Assembly: GCF_018613605.1 (NCBI RefSeq)
Contig: NZ_JAGGPU010000006.1
Coordinates: forward strand, 759,246-823,245
Source of the DNA: Pedobacter sp. ISL-64
GTDB taxonomy: Bacteria > Bacteroidota > Bacteroidia > Sphingobacteriales > Sphingobacteriaceae
Length of the DNA stretch: 64,000 nt
Direction of reading: 5' to 3'
The first letter of the stretch is position 1. The number at the start of each line of letters is the position of its first letter. Below, piece by piece: positions 8,916-18,138 of the stretch. Both the position numbers and the translations under genes were made by a program. The notes beneath the pieces were generated by a model, which had not been told where the DNA came from, did not search any database, and saw only the letters and a list, made by a program, of their open reading frames with translations.

Positions 8916-10901
8916 TTATTTCTTTGCAAAGGTAAGGCCTTCCCAGGTATCTGTTCTGAATGGTGATGCTGGCAAGCCATCATTACTAACCAGGTTACAT
9001 ACAGGATTATTTCCCCATGCATAACGAACCGCAACAGGATTTGCCACTTGGTCGCTACTTACGATGATCTGATTCCCCTGGATGCTTGCTTTGGCCCAAT
9101 AAAATTTCTTATCTGCTCCAGCGATAGCAAAACCGGTTAGTGCTGCACCGTCTACAGCTTTTAATCCATTTTCTGTATTGCTAAAAGTTAAACGGATCTG
9201 TTTTCCTTCTACTTTATTTGATTGATAAATGGGACCAGAATAGTTTATTTTCTGACCATATGTTTTAGCCAGGGCAATTAAGGCTAACCTTCTGCCCACC
9301 TCTTGTTTGTTTTTAGGGTGAATATCTTTTGCATCACCGATATCAATAATGGTAGCCATGCCTGTATTCGGTAGCGCAAGTGTTTTTTGTTGGGCCTCTC
9401 TAAGTTCTGCCCAGGCAGATTCTACTGGAAAATGATCAATCTGCATAAAATTGGCCAGTTGAACGAAATAGAATGGAAAATCTCCCTGCCCCCATTTCTG
9501 TCGCCAATCTTTAATCATCGTTGGAAATAATTCCCGGTATTGGTAAGCTCTATCGGCATTACTTTCTCCCTGATACCAAATGGCACCTTTAATTGAAAAT
9601 TGCAGGTAAGGATGAATCATCGCATTGTACAAAACGGTTGGTCTGTTAGGGCCATTTTCTTCATAGGGTTTAGCTTCAATATTTTTAAAATCTACACCCA
9701 CTTTATACTTCCAGTCGCCAGCTAAAGAAATTTTCTCTGCCGTGTTGTTTGTTAAGCTCAAATCTTTGGCATCACCATATATGCCGCCGCCACCACCACT
9801 ATCAAAAACCCTAACGGTAATGGTATTTTCACCTATTTTTAGCAGATTTGCAGGGATCGCATATGTTCTACCAACATTATACCCTGCCGTTTCACCCACT
9901 TTTACTCCGTTTACGAAGGTAATATCGTTATCATCAATTGTACTTAAATTAAGTTTAGCACCGTTTGTTTTCCAGTTTTCGGGGATGTTAATCTTTTTTG
10001 TAAACCATACAATGCCATCAAAATTTTTAAGGGCTGCATCTTCCCACAAAGTCGGCAAAGTCATGCTTTTCCAGTTTATAGTTTCTGCCAAAGCCCATTT
10101 TGTTTCTCCAGCCTGATAACCCGAATCTTTCTCGGTTGTCATTTTAATCCAATTCTGCAGTTTTTCTTCGTAAGAAACTGTTGAAGGATTTTTAGCTAAT
10201 TTTTGGATCTTATCAACTGCGGCAGAAAAATCGGCCATTTTTTTAAGCGATTCGGCACTTGTCCAGGCTTCAGCAATTGTTCCTCCCCATGAGGTATGGA
10301 TTAGGCCAATAGGGATTTTAGTTTTTTCATACACTTCGCGGGCGAAGAAATACGCTGTAGAAGAAAACTCAGCAATATATTTTGGGTTACATTCCTGCCA
10401 ACCACCATTAGTCACTTTGGCGTCGTTAAGTGGAAAACTACTGGTAATATGTTCTGCCTGCAATAAACGGATATTTGGAAATTTAGCATCAGCGATTTCT
10501 TTTTCGTGGTTAAGGATTTTCCCCCACCCCGCTAAAGGCATTTCCATATTCGATTGGCCGGAGCAAATCCAAACATCCCCTATTAATACATTGTTTAGCA
10601 CCAATAATTCTCCATCGGAAATGGTGATGGAAAATGGACCGCCGTAACCTGGCGTTGCCACTTTAATTTTCCAATTGCCACTGGCATCGGCAATAGCCCC
10701 ATAATTAATTTTATTCCACGAAACCGTTATCTTAACCGCTTTACCAGCTGTGGCTTTACCCCAAATGGCCGCATTTGTTTTTTGCTGCAAAACCATATTG
10801 TCGCTAAATACTGACGGCAATAAAATTTTTGACTGTGCTAGTAGCGAGCTGAAGAGGAATAATGCGATAATAAGTATAGATTTTAACTTAGAGATGCTCA
10901 T
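8916..10901 (-). CDS. Secreted SGNH acetylesterase (sialate O-acetylesterase-like, CE20 type)
   Basis: A 661-residue secreted esterase. After a signal peptide ending near LAQS there is a short beta domain, then the SGNH core: block I with the nucleophile Ser117 (ICSGQSNMEMP), a mid block WYQGESNADR, and a late Asp-x-His block in GDAKDIHPKNKQ. Between core halves, about residues 270-400, lies an inserted jelly-roll domain (VWFTKKINIPENW ... NTITVRVFDSGGGG) that resembles a galactose-binding-like module. Such enzymes are annotated as sialate O-acetylesterases but many act on acetylated plant xylan or pectin oligosaccharides. Given the plant-glycan enzymes nearby, a plant acetyl ester is the better guess. 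Confidence 0.85.
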   Translation of the reverse strand: MSISKLKSILIIALFLFSSLLAQSKILLPSVFSDNMVLQQKTNAAIWGKATAGKAVKITVSWNKINYGAIADASGNWKIKVATPGYGGPFSITISDGELLVLNNVLIGDVWICSGQSNMEMPLAGWGKILNHEKEIADAKFPNIRLLQAEHITSSFPLNDAKVTNGGWQECNPKYIAEFSSTAYFFAREVYEKTKIPIGLIHTSWGGTIAEAWTSAESLKKMADFSAAVDKIQKLAKNPSTVSYEEKLQNWIKMTTEKDSGYQAGETKWALAETINWKSMTLPTLWEDAALKNFDGIVWFTKKINIPENWKTNGAKLNLSTIDDNDITFVNGVKVGETAGYNVGRTYAIPANLLKIGENTITVRVFDSGGGGGIYGDAKDLSLTNNTAEKISLAGDWKYKVGVDFKNIEAKPYEENGPNRPTVLYNAMIHPYLQFSIKGAIWYQGESNADRAYQYRELFPTMIKDWRQKWGQGDFPFYFVQLANFMQIDHFPVESAWAELREAQQKTLALPNTGMATIIDIGDAKDIHPKNKQEVGRRLALIALAKTYGQKINYSGPIYQSNKVEGKQIRLTFSNTENGLKAVDGAALTGFAIAGADKKFYWAKASIQGNQIIVSSDQVANPVAVRYAWGNNPVCNLVSNDGLPASPFRTDTWEGLTFAKK

Positions 10902-11096
10902 ATTTTAACCTATTTTTTGATGATTAGAAAGCGAATGTACATTTTATGTCTGTCAACATCAATATATATGTCTGCTCTTCACAAATTTATGATAAAAATG
11001 AAGCAAAATTCATTCAATTAGTTTGGGTAAGAATATCATTTTGCTTATTTTGCAGGTCTAAAAGAACATTTCTGGATTTAAGTTTGATTTAACCGG

Positions 11097-11435
11097 ATGT
11101 TCTCTCAAATTACTGAATTAATGGTTAAGATTTTTATAGGTGGCCTTCCTGACAATATCCAAGAGATGGATTTGGCAATATTGGTTAGCCTTCATGGTAG
11201 GGTAGAAACGATTAAAATTGTCCGCGATAGAGCTACTGGCAAGTGTAAAGGCTATGCTTTTTTAGAAATATACAGTTTACCGGATGCTAAAAATATTGTA
11301 TCTACCTTGAATGGAGAAACTTTTAAAGGCAATGTAATTACGGTTAAAATATCGGAAGAAGAAAGTGGTGTTCAAGCGGCAAAGCCAAAAACCAACCAAC
11401 CTTTTAAGAGTAAAAGGCCTAGGTTACAGCGCTAA
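11097..11435 (+). CDS. RRM-type RNA-binding protein
   Basis: A 112-residue protein holding one RNA recognition motif: RNP2 IFIGGL and RNP1 KGYAFLEI in the standard beta1 and beta3 positions, followed by a basic, disordered tail (KPKTNQPFKSKRPRLQR). Bacterial single-RRM proteins of this size are common in Bacteroidota and can act as global RNA binders. The start could be ATG 11097 or ATG 11121 (MVKIFIGG, nearer the domain). It is transcribed alone. The 290-base gap that follows has no gene. Confidence 0.88.
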   Translation: MFSQITELMVKIFIGGLPDNIQEMDLAILVSLHGRVETIKIVRDRATGKCKGYAFLEIYSLPDAKNIVSTLNGETFKGNVITVKISEEESGVQAAKPKTNQPFKSKRPRLQR

Positions 11436-11725
11436 TTCACTCTTAATCTATATTTTTCATTCTTCCCCTGTAATTTTTTTCCGTATTATAAAACGGTATT
11501 ATCTCGTTTTAGCAATGCATCCATGCTTTCTTTTTTTATTGTATCATTAAGAATTGAAGGACATTAAAGTTTTATCCTTCTAATTTAACTGCATATCGCA
11601 GTAGAATTCTAGACATTCCCTCGTTTCATCGATTAATTTATTTCGGCCATAAACTTTTTAATCCAGTTCTAAACATATATTTTGCAAGTAAGTGTTTCGA
11701 CTTCTATTAAACGCGTTTTGCAGAT

Positions 11726-12979
11726 ATGGAAAATTATGCCATTGTAATATTTATTTTAGCTGTGATGATTGGCCTTTCTGCTATTGCCGATCGAATTAAG
11801 ATCCCATATCCTATTTTATTGATTATAGCTGGAATAGCAGTGGGTTTTGTTCCATCTTTGCCACCAATTGATATTAACCCTGAAATTATATTTTTAATAT
11901 TCCTACCACCATTGCTTTACGATGCCGCTTTTAATATCTCATTCAAGGAATTTAAAACCAATATCAATACCATATTTACATTGGCCATTACGCTGGTTTT
12001 TATCACCGCTATTGGTATTGCTGTAGTTGCCCACTATATGATTCCGGGGATGAGCTGGCCGGTATCTTTTGTATTAGGTGCAATTCTTTCTGCTACTGAT
12101 GCAGTTGCTGCCATGAGTATTACCAAAGGATTAGGTTTGTCTCACAAAACAAATACCATATTGGAGGGCGAAAGCTTAGTTAACGATGCTTCTGCACTGG
12201 TAGCGTATCGTTTTGCGGTTGCTGCGGTAACAGGAACAGCCTTTGTATTTTGGAAAGCATCGCTTGAGTTTGCCCTTTTAATGGCTGGTGGATTCTTAAT
12301 CGGCATGGTGATGTCGAAAATTCTCGCCTTCATTATTAAAAGAATCCATAGTAACCGTTTGGCTACCATCAGCTTTATGTTATTGATGCCTTTTGTTACT
12401 TATTTAATTGCAGAACAAGTACATGTTTCTGGTGTTATTGCAGTTGTTATTTTAGGATTGGGCATTTCGAGGTTTAGCAACAAAGTATTTCCGGAACAAC
12501 TTAAAAACCAATCAAAAAACATTTGGGATATTATTATTTTTTTATTGAATGGGCTGATTTTCATTTTAATTGGGCTACAATTCCCTTATGTGTACAAAAA
12601 CATTAACAGTGCCGATATTTTACCTTACATAGGTTATTCGCTGGTGATCACTATTGTTGCGCTGTTGTTAAGAATGGCCCGTGTTTTCCTACAAAAATTC
12701 AATCTTCAAAAAGCCTTTCAGAAAGGGAAACACCGCATTACTGAGGGTGCATTGCTTGATTTCAAGAACAGTTTGATCATCAGCTGGTCGGGCATGAGGG
12801 GTATTGTTTCGTTGGCCATTGCCATTGGATTACCAGCTACTTTATCGGATGGAAGCACATTTCCGCAACGTAATGCTATTATATTTATATCTGTTGTAGT
12901 GGTATTGTTTACCTTAATCGGACAAGGGCTCACCTTGCCATGGCTGGTGAAGAAACTGGCGACTGAAGAGGATAAATAA
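11726..12979 (+). CDS. Na+/H+ antiporter, CPA1 family
   Basis: A 417-residue inner-membrane antiporter with about twelve membrane segments and the CPA1 motifs SATDAVAAM (the Asp of the ion site) and LEGESLVNDASALV. It exchanges cytoplasmic sodium or other monovalent cation for external protons. It ends shortly after the last segment, so it lacks the large regulatory C-terminus of eukaryotic NHE. It has no linked partner; the downstream DNA is repeat-rich. Substrate choice (Na+, K+ or Li+) cannot be read from sequence. Confidence 0.88.
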   Translation: MENYAIVIFILAVMIGLSAIADRIKIPYPILLIIAGIAVGFVPSLPPIDINPEIIFLIFLPPLLYDAAFNISFKEFKTNINTIFTLAITLVFITAIGIAVVAHYMIPGMSWPVSFVLGAILSATDAVAAMSITKGLGLSHKTNTILEGESLVNDASALVAYRFAVAAVTGTAFVFWKASLEFALLMAGGFLIGMVMSKILAFIIKRIHSNRLATISFMLLMPFVTYLIAEQVHVSGVIAVVILGLGISRFSNKVFPEQLKNQSKNIWDIIIFLLNGLIFILIGLQFPYVYKNINSADILPYIGYSLVITIVALLLRMARVFLQKFNLQKAFQKGKHRITEGALLDFKNSLIISWSGMRGIVSLAIAIGLPATLSDGSTFPQRNAIIFISVVVVLFTLIGQGLTLPWLVKKLATEEDK

Positions 12980-13036
12980 CTGGTTATTGGCGTAAATTAT
13001 AAAGCACCATTAATTTCAACTTGTTTTACAGGAAAG

Positions 13037-13065
13037 ATGCTGATCCCGAAACTTCGGGACAGCAT
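13037..13065. repeat. Palindromic repeat (TCCCGAA..TTCGGGA)
   Basis: ATGCTG-a-TCCCGAA-ac-TTCGGGA-CAGCAT forms a near-perfect hairpin with one bulged base. It belongs to the same class of dispersed intergenic palindromes as the repeats near 3.0 and 19.7 kb. It could act as a bidirectional transcription stop after the antiporter gene. Confidence 0.65.
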
Positions 13066-13085
13066 GACGATTACAAGAAAGAGAG

Positions 13086-13225
13086 CTGTCTTCCTGAACT
13101 TGTTTCAGGATCTTTTAGAATGGTTAGTTTTATCATTAACGAATTAAGGTTTAAATTTAAATGCGAGCGTCTTCCTGAACTTGTTTCAGGATCTTTTAGA
13201 ATGGTTAGTTTTATCATTAAGGAAT
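13086..13225. repeat. Direct duplication (81-bp period) containing TCCTGAACTTG motif
   Basis: A unit of about 59 bases beginning GTCTTCCTGAACTTG occurs at 13086 and again at 13167 with a single mismatch (atcattaaC versus atcattaaG). Each copy carries the small hairpin TCCTGAAC-TTG-TTTCAGGA. A related sequence appears at about 19692. An ORF across this stretch only reflects the repeat. Confidence 0.75.
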
Positions 13226-13263
13226 TATTTAAATTTATAAGTAAGCGGATATTTTAAACGAAA

Positions 13264-13295
13264 AAAGGGATAAAATCTAATGACTTTATCCCTTT
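13264..13295 (-). terminator. Terminator of the galactose operon
   Basis: Inverted repeat AAAGGGATAAA / TTTATCCCTTT with a 10-base loop. On the minus strand it is followed by a T-run. It lies 20 bases past the end of the symporter gene and so ends the galT-galK-symporter transcript. Confidence 0.85.
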
Positions 13296-13315
13296 CCTAT
13301 TTTACACACTACCGT

Positions 13316-14992
13316 TTACCAATATACACTATAAAGTGCAACCAATAATCCGATGATGATTAAAGCCCCTACTGCAAAACTGGTAGAGGTTTTGAACATT
13401 TTAGCATCGATAGCCAGTCCTTTAGCTTCTGCCTTAACTTTGTTGCTCGCTAAACTGATGATCACCATACCAAGGATACAGAATACAAATACAAAGCCCA
13501 TACGATCTAAAAATGGAATTTCGTAAACACCCGTTGCATTTTTAACAGAGAAACCCATTCCTGATAACCATGAAAGATCGGTAAGTTTAGGTAAGAATTT
13601 AAGTAAAATTGACAGACCGAAACCACCAATGGTAGCGAATAGTGCCGCACTTGAAGTTGTTCTTTTCCAAAAGAAACCTAAAATAAACATGGCAAAAATA
13701 CCTGGAGAAACAAAACCTGTATACTCCTGGATATATTGGAAACCACCTTTTTTATCGATCCCTAAATGTGGTGCAATTAATACACCAAGAATCATCGCTA
13801 CAATAATCGAAATCTTACCCGTTGTTACCAAATTTTTCTCCGTAGCATCGGTCTTTAATACTTTCTTGTAAATATCCAGTGTAAAAATAGTTGCAATACT
13901 ATTTGCTTTACCAGCCAAAGAGGCTACCACTGCAGCGGTTAATGCTGCGAACGAAAGTCCTTTTAATCCGGCGGGCAGTAAATTCAGTAATACCGGATAT
14001 GCACGGTCTGGGTTTACTGATCCATCTTGTAGCATTTCCGCTTGAAAGGCACCATCTTTATATAAAACATAAGCTGCAATACCTGGTAACACGACAATAA
14101 TTGGCATTAATAATTTTAAGAATGCAGCAAAAAGAATACCTCCGCGGGCAGTCTCCAGGTTAGCACCCAAAGCACGTTGAGTAATGTATTGGTTACAGCC
14201 CCAATAATTTAAATTCACAATCCACATACCGCCTACAAGGACGCTTAAGCCAGGTAAATCGATATAATTTTCGTTATCTGGCTTTAAAATCATGTGAAAA
14301 TGTTCAGAAGCCTTTGAAGTCATTAAACTATAGCCTTCAAAAACACCTGTCGTTCCATAATGGGTAGAAACTAAGTTTAAAGCCAAATAGGTAGTCGCCA
14401 AACCACCCAGAATTAAGAAAAATACCTGAATAACGTCGGTATATCCAATAACTTTCATTCCACCCAGCGTAATAATAATGGCAAAACCCGCAATGGCATA
14501 CATACAGAAACTTAAATCGAAACCAGAAATACTGCTTACTGCTAAAGCACCTAAGTAAAGGATCGAGGTTAAGTTAACTACAACATAAAGTAATAACCAG
14601 AAAACAGCCATTATCATGGCTACCGTTCCGTTATAACGCTGATGTAGGAATTGCGGCATTGTAGCAATTTTGTTTTTCAGGTAAACAGGAATAAAGAATA
14701 CCGCAACAACCACTAAGGTTAATGCGCCCATCCATTCGTAGGTTGCAATGGCCAATCCCATTTTAAAGCCTGATCCGCTCATACCGATAAACTGCTCTGC
14801 AGAAATATTAGATGCAATTAACGATGCGCCGATTGCCCACCAGGTTAAAGAGCCTTCAGCAAGAAAATAATCTTTAGAACCTGTAGATTCTGACTTTTTC
14901 TTGTTATAAATGTAGAGCCCATAAGCGGCCACAATAACGAAGTAAATTGCAAATACAATGTAATCCTTCGTGTCTAGTAAATTATTTTTCAT
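13316..14992 (-). CDS. Sodium/galactose symporter (SSS family, vSGLT-like)
   Basis: A 558-residue inner-membrane symporter with about 14 membrane segments. It is a close relative of Vibrio vSGLT: the segment SNISAEQFIGMSGSGF contains Glu66 and Gln67, matching the sugar-contacting Glu68/Gln69 of vSGLT, and VNLNYWGCNQYI keeps the Asn and Tyr that gate the sugar site. It should bring in galactose (or glucose) with sodium. It is the last gene of the operon with galT and galK, 39 bases after galK, which supports galactose as the substrate. The residue match is from memory of the vSGLT structure; the family call is firm. Confidence 0.9.
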   Translation of the reverse strand: MKNNLLDTKDYIVFAIYFVIVAAYGLYIYNKKKSESTGSKDYFLAEGSLTWWAIGASLIASNISAEQFIGMSGSGFKMGLAIATYEWMGALTLVVVAVFFIPVYLKNKIATMPQFLHQRYNGTVAMIMAVFWLLLYVVVNLTSILYLGALAVSSISGFDLSFCMYAIAGFAIIITLGGMKVIGYTDVIQVFFLILGGLATTYLALNLVSTHYGTTGVFEGYSLMTSKASEHFHMILKPDNENYIDLPGLSVLVGGMWIVNLNYWGCNQYITQRALGANLETARGGILFAAFLKLLMPIIVVLPGIAAYVLYKDGAFQAEMLQDGSVNPDRAYPVLLNLLPAGLKGLSFAALTAAVVASLAGKANSIATIFTLDIYKKVLKTDATEKNLVTTGKISIIVAMILGVLIAPHLGIDKKGGFQYIQEYTGFVSPGIFAMFILGFFWKRTTSSAALFATIGGFGLSILLKFLPKLTDLSWLSGMGFSVKNATGVYEIPFLDRMGFVFVFCILGMVIISLASNKVKAEAKGLAIDAKMFKTSTSFAVGALIIIGLLVALYSVYW

Positions 14993-15031
14993 TGATTTAT
15001 TTTGGTTAGTATACCTTTGGTTATTTAAATT

Positions 15032-16183
15032 TTAGCTGTATAAGCTGGTTCCGTTATCAGTTTGAACAGTGTAGGAACCAAGCTTGAGTCCGAACTGTAG
15101 TAAGTATTTTGAAGATAACGCCTCAATTAAATCAGCAATTTTTTCTTCTTTAACAATATTGATGGTACAACCACCAAAACCACCACCCATCATCCTGGCA
15201 CCTAACACATAATCAAGAGGTTTAACCGCATCAACCAGGAAATCTAATTCTTTACAGCTCACTTCGTAATCTTTGCTTAAACCTTCATGCGTTTCGAACA
15301 TCAGTTTACCCAAACCTTGCAGGTTACCATTTTCCAGTTGCTCCGCAGCGGTTAATAAACGGCCGATTTCTTTCACTACAAAACTACATTTGGTGTAAAC
15401 TTCCAGATCTTTTGGTTTAACATGGGTTTCTAACATGGCTAAATCTACATCACGAAGCGTACTTACATTTGGATAATGCTCCTTTACCCAGGCAACACCT
15501 TGTTCGCACTGTGATCTTCTTTTGTTGTAGGCAGAATCGGCAAGTGCGTGTTTTACATTCGTATTTAAAAGCAAAAGTTTATATCCATCTAATTTTAATG
15601 GGATATAAATGTGTTTCATCGATCTGCAATCGAGCATAATGGCCTGGTCTTTCTTGCCAAATACAGAGGCAAACTGATCCATAATTCCACAGTTAACACC
15701 AGCAAAAGTCTGTTCTGCCTTTTGTGCAATCAATGCGATATCCATTTTCGGAACGGAAAGCGAAAAAAGTTGATCGAGCGCGAAGCCGGTAGCACATTCT
15801 ACAGCAGCAGACGACGATAAACCAGCACCCAAAGGCACGTCACCATCGATATAAAAATTAAAGCCACCCAACTGATGGCCTCTTTCTTTTAACTGATCGG
15901 CAACGCCTAAAATGTAATTGGCCCAACTGTTCTCTGATTTTTTCAGGCTTTTAATCGATGAAATATCAAATTGCTGATAACTTTCTGAAAATAAATGTAT
16001 TTCATCATCTTCTCTTTTTGATATGGCTACATAAATGGCTTTATCAATGGCAGCAGGCATTACAAAGCCGCCGTTATAATCGGTATGCTCGCCAATGATA
16101 TTGATTCTTCCAGGCGAACGCACTAAAATAGGCTCAGCGTTGAAAAGTTTTTTAAATGTATTTTTTAAATCCTGTGCATTCAT
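15032..16183 (-). CDS. galK: Galactokinase
   Basis: A 383-residue GHMP kinase that phosphorylates galactose to galactose-1-phosphate, the first Leloir step after mutarotation. The galactokinase signature GRINIIGEHTDYNGGF is at residues ~25-40, the ATP loop PLGAGLSSSAAVECA near 115-130, and the third GHMP motif MMGGGFGGCTI near the C-terminus. Length is normal for the bacterial enzyme. It starts 10 bases after galT and is followed 39 bases later by the symporter gene, so the three form one operon. Cytoplasmic. Confidence 0.97.
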   Translation of the reverse strand: MNAQDLKNTFKKLFNAEPILVRSPGRINIIGEHTDYNGGFVMPAAIDKAIYVAISKREDDEIHLFSESYQQFDISSIKSLKKSENSWANYILGVADQLKERGHQLGGFNFYIDGDVPLGAGLSSSAAVECATGFALDQLFSLSVPKMDIALIAQKAEQTFAGVNCGIMDQFASVFGKKDQAIMLDCRSMKHIYIPLKLDGYKLLLLNTNVKHALADSAYNKRRSQCEQGVAWVKEHYPNVSTLRDVDLAMLETHVKPKDLEVYTKCSFVVKEIGRLLTAAEQLENGNLQGLGKLMFETHEGLSKDYEVSCKELDFLVDAVKPLDYVLGARMMGGGFGGCTINIVKEEKIADLIEALSSKYLLQFGLKLGSYTVQTDNGTSLYS

Positions 16184-16193
16184 TATTTAATAT

Positions 16194-17255
16194 TTAGTCT
16201 TCAGTTTTGTTGATTTTATAGTGGATTACAGACATCTCTTTTAAACGGTTAGCGGCAAATTCAGGGGTAATATCGCGTTGAGGGTTAGCTAGCATTTCGT
16301 AACCGACCATAAACTTTTTAACTGACGCCGAGCGCAACAATGGTGGATAAAAATGCATGTGCCAGTGCCATTCAGGGTAATAGCCATTGTTTACTGGTGC
16401 CTGATGCATGCCTGCAGAATATGGGAAGGAGGTTTCGAACAGGTTATCATATTTGGTTGTTAATACCTTAATGGCTTCAGCTAACGATTTTTTCTCAGTT
16501 TCTGTAAACAATTTAATGCTATTTACATGGCGTTTACTGATAATCATGGTTTCGTAAGGCCAAACTGCCCAAAAAGGTACAAGTGCCACAAAATGATCGT
16601 TTTCGAATACTATACGCTCTTTTTTCTTTTGCTCCAGTTTTAAGTAATCGCCAAGCAAACTTCTTCTGTGAATAGCATAGAAGGTTTTCTGACGTTCGGT
16701 TTCTTTGGCAATTTCTAATGGAATATCGCTCTGCGACCAAATCTGACCATGTGGGTGTGGATTACTACAGCCCATTATTTCGCCTTTGTTTTCAAAAATC
16801 TGAATGTATTTGATCCAATCATTTTCGGCAAGGCTATTAAATTCATTTTGCCAAACATTTACCACAGCAGTTATGGCTTCGACACTCATTTCGGGAAGTG
16901 TGAGGTTGTGTTTCGGGCTAAAACTGATCACCCGGCAAAGTCCCTTCTGATTATTGGCTACCAATAAATCATCTTCGTTCATATTACCTGCAGGCGTATC
17001 TTCAAGCAACGCAGCAAAATCATTGTTAAAAACAAAACTTTCGGTATATTCTGGATTGCTATCGCCATCTGCCCTGCCATTACCAGGACATAAGTAACAC
17101 TTAGGGTCATATTCCGGACGGTTATCTGGTGTTACATCTTCAACCTTACCCTGCCAGGGCCTTTTAGTACGGTGCGGAGAAACTAAAACCCATTCGCCAG
17201 TTAATATATTTAACCTGGTGTGCGGATTACTATCGAGTTCGAATGTTTGGTTCAT
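16194..17255 (-). CDS. galT: Galactose-1-phosphate uridylyltransferase
   Basis: A 353-residue enzyme that exchanges UDP between glucose and galactose 1-phosphates in the Leloir pathway. The active site NPHPHGQIW is at residues 165-173, with His169 as the expected nucleophile. The zinc ligands of E. coli GalT have counterparts at Cys53, Cys56 (CYLCPG), His116 and His167. It is the promoter-proximal gene of the operon. Its start lies 66 bases from a perfect inverted repeat and 160 bases from the divergent NUDIX regulator, so repression there would block the whole operon. No galE or mutarotase gene is present in this window. Confidence 0.97.
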   Translation of the reverse strand: MNQTFELDSNPHTRLNILTGEWVLVSPHRTKRPWQGKVEDVTPDNRPEYDPKCYLCPGNGRADGDSNPEYTESFVFNNDFAALLEDTPAGNMNEDDLLVANNQKGLCRVISFSPKHNLTLPEMSVEAITAVVNVWQNEFNSLAENDWIKYIQIFENKGEIMGCSNPHPHGQIWSQSDIPLEIAKETERQKTFYAIHRRSLLGDYLKLEQKKKERIVFENDHFVALVPFWAVWPYETMIISKRHVNSIKLFTETEKKSLAEAIKVLTTKYDNLFETSFPYSAGMHQAPVNNGYYPEWHWHMHFYPPLLRSASVKKFMVGYEMLANPQRDITPEFAANRLKEMSVIHYKINKTED

Positions 17256-17320
17256 TTTATATTTTCAATTGGTTAGAGAAAAGAAGCATTGAGCTTAACC
17301 CATCTAAGCCGCCAAATTAT

Positions 17321-17363
17321 AAAATTATTATTAATTGTCAAAACGACAATTAATAATAATTTT
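17321..17363. promoter_or_regulatory. Perfect 19-bp inverted repeat, likely operator of the NUDIX regulator
   Basis: The left arm AAAATTATTATTAATTGTC and the right arm GACAATTAATAATAATTTT are exact reverse complements, split by AAAAC. The core ATTGTC-N5-GACAAT is the less AT-rich part and the likely contact site. It sits between divergent galT and the regulator gene, where a self-regulating operator is expected. I see no second copy in the window. Confidence 0.75.
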
Positions 17364-17415
17364 TATTTTCGTGAAAATTTGAACATATTAAGCCCTTTAA
17401 AATCTCAGATAAAAA

Positions 17416-18114
17416 ATGATTGAATATTCTAGGCAGCCACATTACCTGGTTGCTGTTGATTGCATAGTGTTTGGGTTTGACGGTGAACACCTTAAAATTC
17501 TATTGGTTAAACGGGGTTTAGAACCCGAAATAAACAAATGGAGTTTAATGGGTGGTTTTGTGGGTGCAAATGAAAGTCCAGACGATGCAGCAAACAGGGT
17601 ACTCAAAAAAATGACAGGTTTGGAAGGTGTTTACCTGGAGCAGATGCAGATTTATGGAGAACCTGACCGCGACCCAATTGAAAGAACACTTTCTGTTGGA
17701 TATTTTGCCCTTATTGATATCCATAAATATGAGGCACAGTTAAATGACGATTACGAGGCAGAATGGTTTTTGATCAACGATAGGCCAAAACTTATTTTTG
17801 ATCATAACCAAATGGTTGCCGATGCCCGAAAAAAATTAAGATACAAGGCTGCCCTCCATCCTATTTTATTTGAAATGCTCCCTAAAAAATTCACCATCCC
17901 ACAATTGCACATACTTTTTGAGGAAGTAAACGATACTAAAATCGATACCAGGAATTTCAGCCGTAAAATTACTTCAACCGGACTATTGATTAAGCTAGCT
18001 GAAAAAGATAGAACAGGTTCTAAAAAAGGAGCGTTCTATTTTAAATTAGATAAAAAGAAATACCATGCTAATTCGCAGGCGTTCTTAAATTTAATGCCAA
18101 ATTTAAAGGTTTAA
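17416..18114 (+). CDS. NUDIX-domain transcriptional regulator (NrtR/AraR-like), probable galactose-operon regulator
   Basis: A 232-residue regulator with an N-terminal NUDIX domain and a C-terminal winged helix (from about residue 150, KFTIPQLHILFEEVNDTKID ... FSRKITSTGLL). The Nudix box position is kept (G-x5-E-x7-R) but its catalytic glutamates are lost: the usual REUxEExGU reads RVLKKMTGL, so it should bind rather than hydrolyse a ligand. NrtR-type proteins control NAD genes in some bacteria and pentose use (AraR) in Bacteroides. Here it faces galT-galK-symporter across a perfect palindrome, so a galactose-linked signal is the best inference. It might instead sense arabinose. Confidence 0.85.
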   Translation: MIEYSRQPHYLVAVDCIVFGFDGEHLKILLVKRGLEPEINKWSLMGGFVGANESPDDAANRVLKKMTGLEGVYLEQMQIYGEPDRDPIERTLSVGYFALIDIHKYEAQLNDDYEAEWFLINDRPKLIFDHNQMVADARKKLRYKAALHPILFEMLPKKFTIPQLHILFEEVNDTKIDTRNFSRKITSTGLLIKLAEKDRTGSKKGAFYFKLDKKKYHANSQAFLNLMPNLKV

Positions 18115-18138
18115 ATTAAATTTCTTTACACGATTAGC

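Noticed and set aside
9742..10116. Reverse-direction 124-codon frame inside the SGNH esterase gene
   Set aside because: It is a shadow of the esterase coding strand; the protein has no recognisable domain and odd composition.
13086..13225. Possible CRISPR-like repeat
   Set aside because: Only two copies, the spacer is low-complexity, there is no cas gene, and it matches a dispersed intergenic repeat.
13021..13257. 78-codon frame with a repeated LPELVSGSFRMVSFII segment
   Set aside because: The protein repeat merely reflects the duplicated DNA repeat; no start context.
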